NCBI RefSeq assembly: GCF_900110105.1
Contig: NZ_FOCL01000006.1
Location: forward strand, 1-64,000
Direction of reading: 5' to 3'
DNA from: Mucilaginibacter gossypiicola
GTDB taxonomy: Bacteria; Bacteroidota; Bacteroidia; Sphingobacteriales; Sphingobacteriaceae
DNA: 64,000 bases
The notes beneath the pieces were generated by a model. That model saw only the letters and a list, made by a program, of their open reading frames with translations, was not told the DNA's origin and made no database searches. Shown here piece by piece: positions 62,101-64,000 of this stretch. The position numbers and the translations under genes were made by a program. Positions within the stretch are counted from its first letter, which is position 1, and every line of letters begins with the position of its first letter.

Positions 62101-62656
62101 AACTTTTGCCCTCCATTTTAGCAATTTGTTCTTTCAAAATTGTACGTGCCCTTGATAGCTGCGATTTAGAGGCACCCTCGGTAATGCCCACAATCTCTGC
62201 TATCTCTTTGTGCGAATAACCTTCAAGCGCATAAAGGTTAAACACTATCCGGTAACCCGGTGCCAGTTGCTGTATTATGCCCATCAGCACCTTTGCATCC
62301 AGGTTGGCCGCTGCCAGTGGATTAACCGATGGCTCATGTCCGGCCTCTTCAATATCAATTACCTGCATCATCTTATGATGTTTCCGATAATACTCAATCG
62401 AACTGTGAACCATAATGCGCCTAACCCAACCTTCAAATGATCCGTCGCCCCGGTAATCATTCATTTTTTGGAAAACCCTTATAAAGCCATTCTGCAACAT
62501 ATCTTCGGCCTCCATGCGGTCGGTAGCGTAGCGCATACATACCCCCAGCATTTTTGAGGCGAACTGTTTATAAAGCAGTTCCTGAGCCTTCCGCTCGCCT
62601 GCCCGGCAGCGGTCTATCAATTGGTGAATGGTATATTTAGGTTCCAAAAACATCAT
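62084..62656 (-). CDS. ECF RNA polymerase sigma factor
   Basis: The 190-residue protein has region 2 (LYKQFASKMLGVCMRYATDRMEAED, about 28-52; GFIRVF in 2.2) and region 4 (YSHKEIAEIVGITEGASKSQ, about 147-166) of the sigma-70 type. It is the first gene of a transcript with a membrane protein and a barrel protein. It should direct RNA polymerase to a set of envelope genes. Its promoter sequence is not known. The region upstream (62657-62767) is AT-rich with no clear element. Confidence 0.93.
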   Translation of the reverse strand: MMFLEPKYTIHQLIDRCRAGERKAQELLYKQFASKMLGVCMRYATDRMEAEDMLQNGFIRVFQKMNDYRGDGSFEGWVRRIMVHSSIEYYRKHHKMMQVIDIEEAGHEPSVNPLAAANLDAKVLMGIIQQLAPGYRIVFNLYALEGYSHKEIAEIVGITEGASKSQLSRARTILKEQIAKMEGKSYGYAG

Positions 62657-62767
62657 TTATAAGTAAGATGGTATAGTGATGTAAATGGTTGCATGGGGAT
62701 GTAAATATTTTAATAAATAGTTTATCCGGTGAACAGCATGTAAAATAGGGAATCGCTTTTAAAATAC

Positions 62768-63120
62768 GAGGCACCTCCGGAGCCCTTAAAATTGATTTAA
62801 TTTTTTCTATAAACACGTTATCCCAAAGGGCAATGTCATTAAGTTAAGGGAAATTCCCCAGAGGGGGAACAGGTTTGTAGTAATGTCATATACCGAAAAT
62901 AACCGTGCCAGAGGTACGGAACACTCGGGGTTGTGTACCTCTGGCACACCAAGACAAACAAATCTTTAATTTCTACAAACCTTTTGCACCTCTGGTGCAA
63001 CCTGTCAAGCCCTTAACTTAATGACATTGCCCGCTGGGGTAAACAGCGATTTCAAAACTCCGTTAGGAGTATCGTGTTTATAGCAAAAAATTAATCGGAA
63101 AGTGGCTCCATAGGTGCCTC
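62768..63120. repeat. Long nested palindrome (REP/BIME-like array)
   Basis: The 353-bp element is bounded by GAGGCACCTCCGGAGCC (62768-62784) and GGCTCCATAGGTGCCTC (63104-63120), 15 of 17 paired. Inside, perfect 23-bp arms lie at 62828-62850 (GGGCAATGTCATTAAGTTAA...) and 63010-63032. A 26-bp core CTACAAACCTTTTGCACCTC... (62973-62998) matches 25065-25090 at 22 positions. No gene lies between 62657 and 63208. Confidence 0.8.
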
Positions 63121-63208
63121 GTGTCGATGGTTAATTTATAAAAGTAGTCCATCTGCCTAAGGGGATTGATTGAATTGGCAGAAAAAATTGAGATAGCGGA
63201 TTAGGTGA

Positions 63209-63742
63209 TTACTTCTTCTCCCTATACCGCTTATAGATCTTCACGGCAATCATCAGGATAACCCCTAAAGAAACTATCCCAACCACGCCGAATACCCAGC
63301 TCAAAGCATCCTTTTTTACAGCAAGAAAAACAATGGCGAAAAGAAAAATAGTGGCCAGCTCATTCCAGAGGCGTAGCTGGCTGGAAGTCCATTTGAAAAT
63401 GCCTTTGCGCATTTGTTTTATTTTGGATTCGCAAATGTGGTGATAGGCCACCAGGCCAAATACAAAAGCTAATTTGATATGCAGCCAGGGCATTTTTAAC
63501 CAGGCTGGTGTTAAATATAGCATAGTACAGCCCGCCAATATGGTGATTAGCATGGATGGTTTGGCTATAACATTCCATAACCTGCTCTCCATAATTTCAA
63601 ACTGTTTGGAGAGTATGGTACGTTCCGGTTCGGGTTTATCCTGTGCCTCGGTATGATAAATAAATAAGCGCACAATATAAAACAGCCCCGCCATCCAGCA
63701 GACTACAAAAATGATGTGTATGGCGAGAACGTATTGGTACAT
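63209..63742 (-). CDS. hemJ: HemJ-type protoporphyrinogen oxidase (UPF0093)
   Basis: The 177-residue protein has about five membrane helices. Its start, AIHIIFVVCWMAGLFYIVRL, holds the conserved His of HemJ (H9), and SRLWNVIAKPSML and HIKLAF blocks follow. It oxidises protoporphyrinogen IX in bacteria that lack HemG/HemY. hemE lies just upstream (about 107 bp further, minus strand), which supports a heme-pathway role. Confidence 0.87.
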   Translation of the reverse strand: MYQYVLAIHIIFVVCWMAGLFYIVRLFIYHTEAQDKPEPERTILSKQFEIMESRLWNVIAKPSMLITILAGCTMLYLTPAWLKMPWLHIKLAFVFGLVAYHHICESKIKQMRKGIFKWTSSQLRLWNELATIFLFAIVFLAVKKDALSWVFGVVGIVSLGVILMIAVKIYKRYREKK

Positions 63743-63752
63743 ACCGTAAGTT

Positions 63753-63840
63753 CATGTCATTGCGAGGAACGAAGTAATCGCGAACTTTACAGAGTGACTT
63801 GCATAGTTCGCGATTGCCACGCTATCGCTCGCAATGACAT
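63753..63840. repeat. GTCATTGCGAGG palindrome family, good copy
   Basis: It begins CATGTCATTGCGAGGAACGA and ends CGCTATCGCTCGCAATGACAT. It lies between hemE and hemJ on the minus-strand transcript. Confidence 0.85.
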
Positions 63841-63848
63841 ACTTTTTT

Positions 63849-64000
63849 TTAATTTCTGTATTCTTTTATCACTTCCACCGCGTACTTCACATTATCAAAC
63901 GGGATATCCGGCATAATGCCATGACCCAGGTTAAAGATGAAGCCGTTTTCGCCTTTCATGCGGTCGAACAGGCGGTAGATGCGTTCTTTAATTACTTTTT
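63849..64000 (-). CDS. hemE: Uroporphyrinogen decarboxylase, C-terminal part (partial)
   Basis: The frame runs off the window. The last 49 residues include GFIFNLGHGIMPDIPFDNVK and end VEVIKEYRN. FNLGHGI is the highly conserved C-terminal block of HemE. The product removes four carboxyl groups from uroporphyrinogen III. hemJ follows on the same strand with a repeat in between. Confidence 0.9.
   Translation of the reverse strand, partial: KVIKERIYRLFDRMKGENGFIFNLGHGIMPDIPFDNVKYAVEVIKEYRN

Noticed and set aside
63716..63916. 66-residue plus-strand frame at the end of the window
   Set aside because: It crosses the GTCATTGCGAGG palindrome and the hemE 3' end. It has no support as a gene.
1..64000. 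CRISPR array or prophage
   Set aside because: Repeats here are scattered palindromes without regular spacing or spacers. No cas, integrase, terminase or tail genes were seen.

Overview
This 64 kb window comes from the chromosome of a member of the Bacteroidota, most likely the family Sphingobacteriaceae and quite possibly Mucilaginibacter (genus is an inference). The support is the Bacteroidota-type promoters (TTTG, about 19 nt, TAnnTTTG), the near absence of Shine-Dalgarno sites, carboxypeptidase-D/OMP-barrel TonB-type receptors, DUF2723 and DUF4846 proteins, PKD-free GH42/GH43 enzymes, and a very dense load of short palindromic repeats. No prophage, CRISPR array or integrase is visible.

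Layout. 1-540: the 3' end of an rRNA operon (23S tail, 5S, terminator). 900-7560: a small accessory region with a RepA/KaiC-like ATPase, then an AT-rich island with an XRE regulator, a single-chain restriction-methylation-specificity protein with two target-recognition domains, and an MltR-family protein. 8200-16400: a putative exopolysaccharide module made of a histidine kinase, BcsB-like protein, processive GT2 synthase with a GspE/MshEN-like N-terminus, a polytopic membrane protein, and a divergent GH5 glucanase. 16470-25600: acyl-ACP desaturase, MscS channel, aldo/keto reductase, DUF4846/M23 pair, pentapeptide protein and a Y1 (RAYT-like) transposase. 25600-33400: acyltransferase, divergent GH42/GH43 glycosidases, accA and a small HhH protein. 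33400-39100: bestrophin, a two-component system, a lipoprotein and a decayed gene. 39100-45200: DUF2723 protein, tRNA-Gln, prs, rplY, pth. 45300-50400: two tandem paralogous outer-membrane receptors, the first frameshifted. 50500-54600: ArsC-like protein, HigB/HigA toxin-antitoxin, SUKH protein, a 53-residue antisense ORF and an M1 aminopeptidase. 54900-64000: SDR, LytTR/LytS-type system (regulator frameshifted), ABC ATPase, ECF sigma factor with an anti-sigma-like partner and a beta-barrel protein, hemJ and the end of hemE.

How the parts work together. The HTH-RMS-MltR genes form one promoter-driven defence unit. The HK-bcsB-GT2-membrane protein genes are one minus-strand operon (12 bp gap, a repeat-filled gap, then a 4-nt ATGA overlap), facing a secreted glucanase that could trim the product. 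The sigma factor, the overlapping TM protein and the barrel protein form a second unit. Between genes, nearly every gap over 200 bp is filled by one of at least seven repeat families. One of these shares a 26-bp core with sequence directly behind the Y1 transposase, which makes that enzyme a candidate mobiliser.

Three genes appear broken: the first TonB-type receptor (near 47625), the LytTR regulator (near 56846) and a small gene at 38567. The first two are one-base deletions and could be sequencing errors. All functional calls come from reading translated sequence and motifs; no database search was run.
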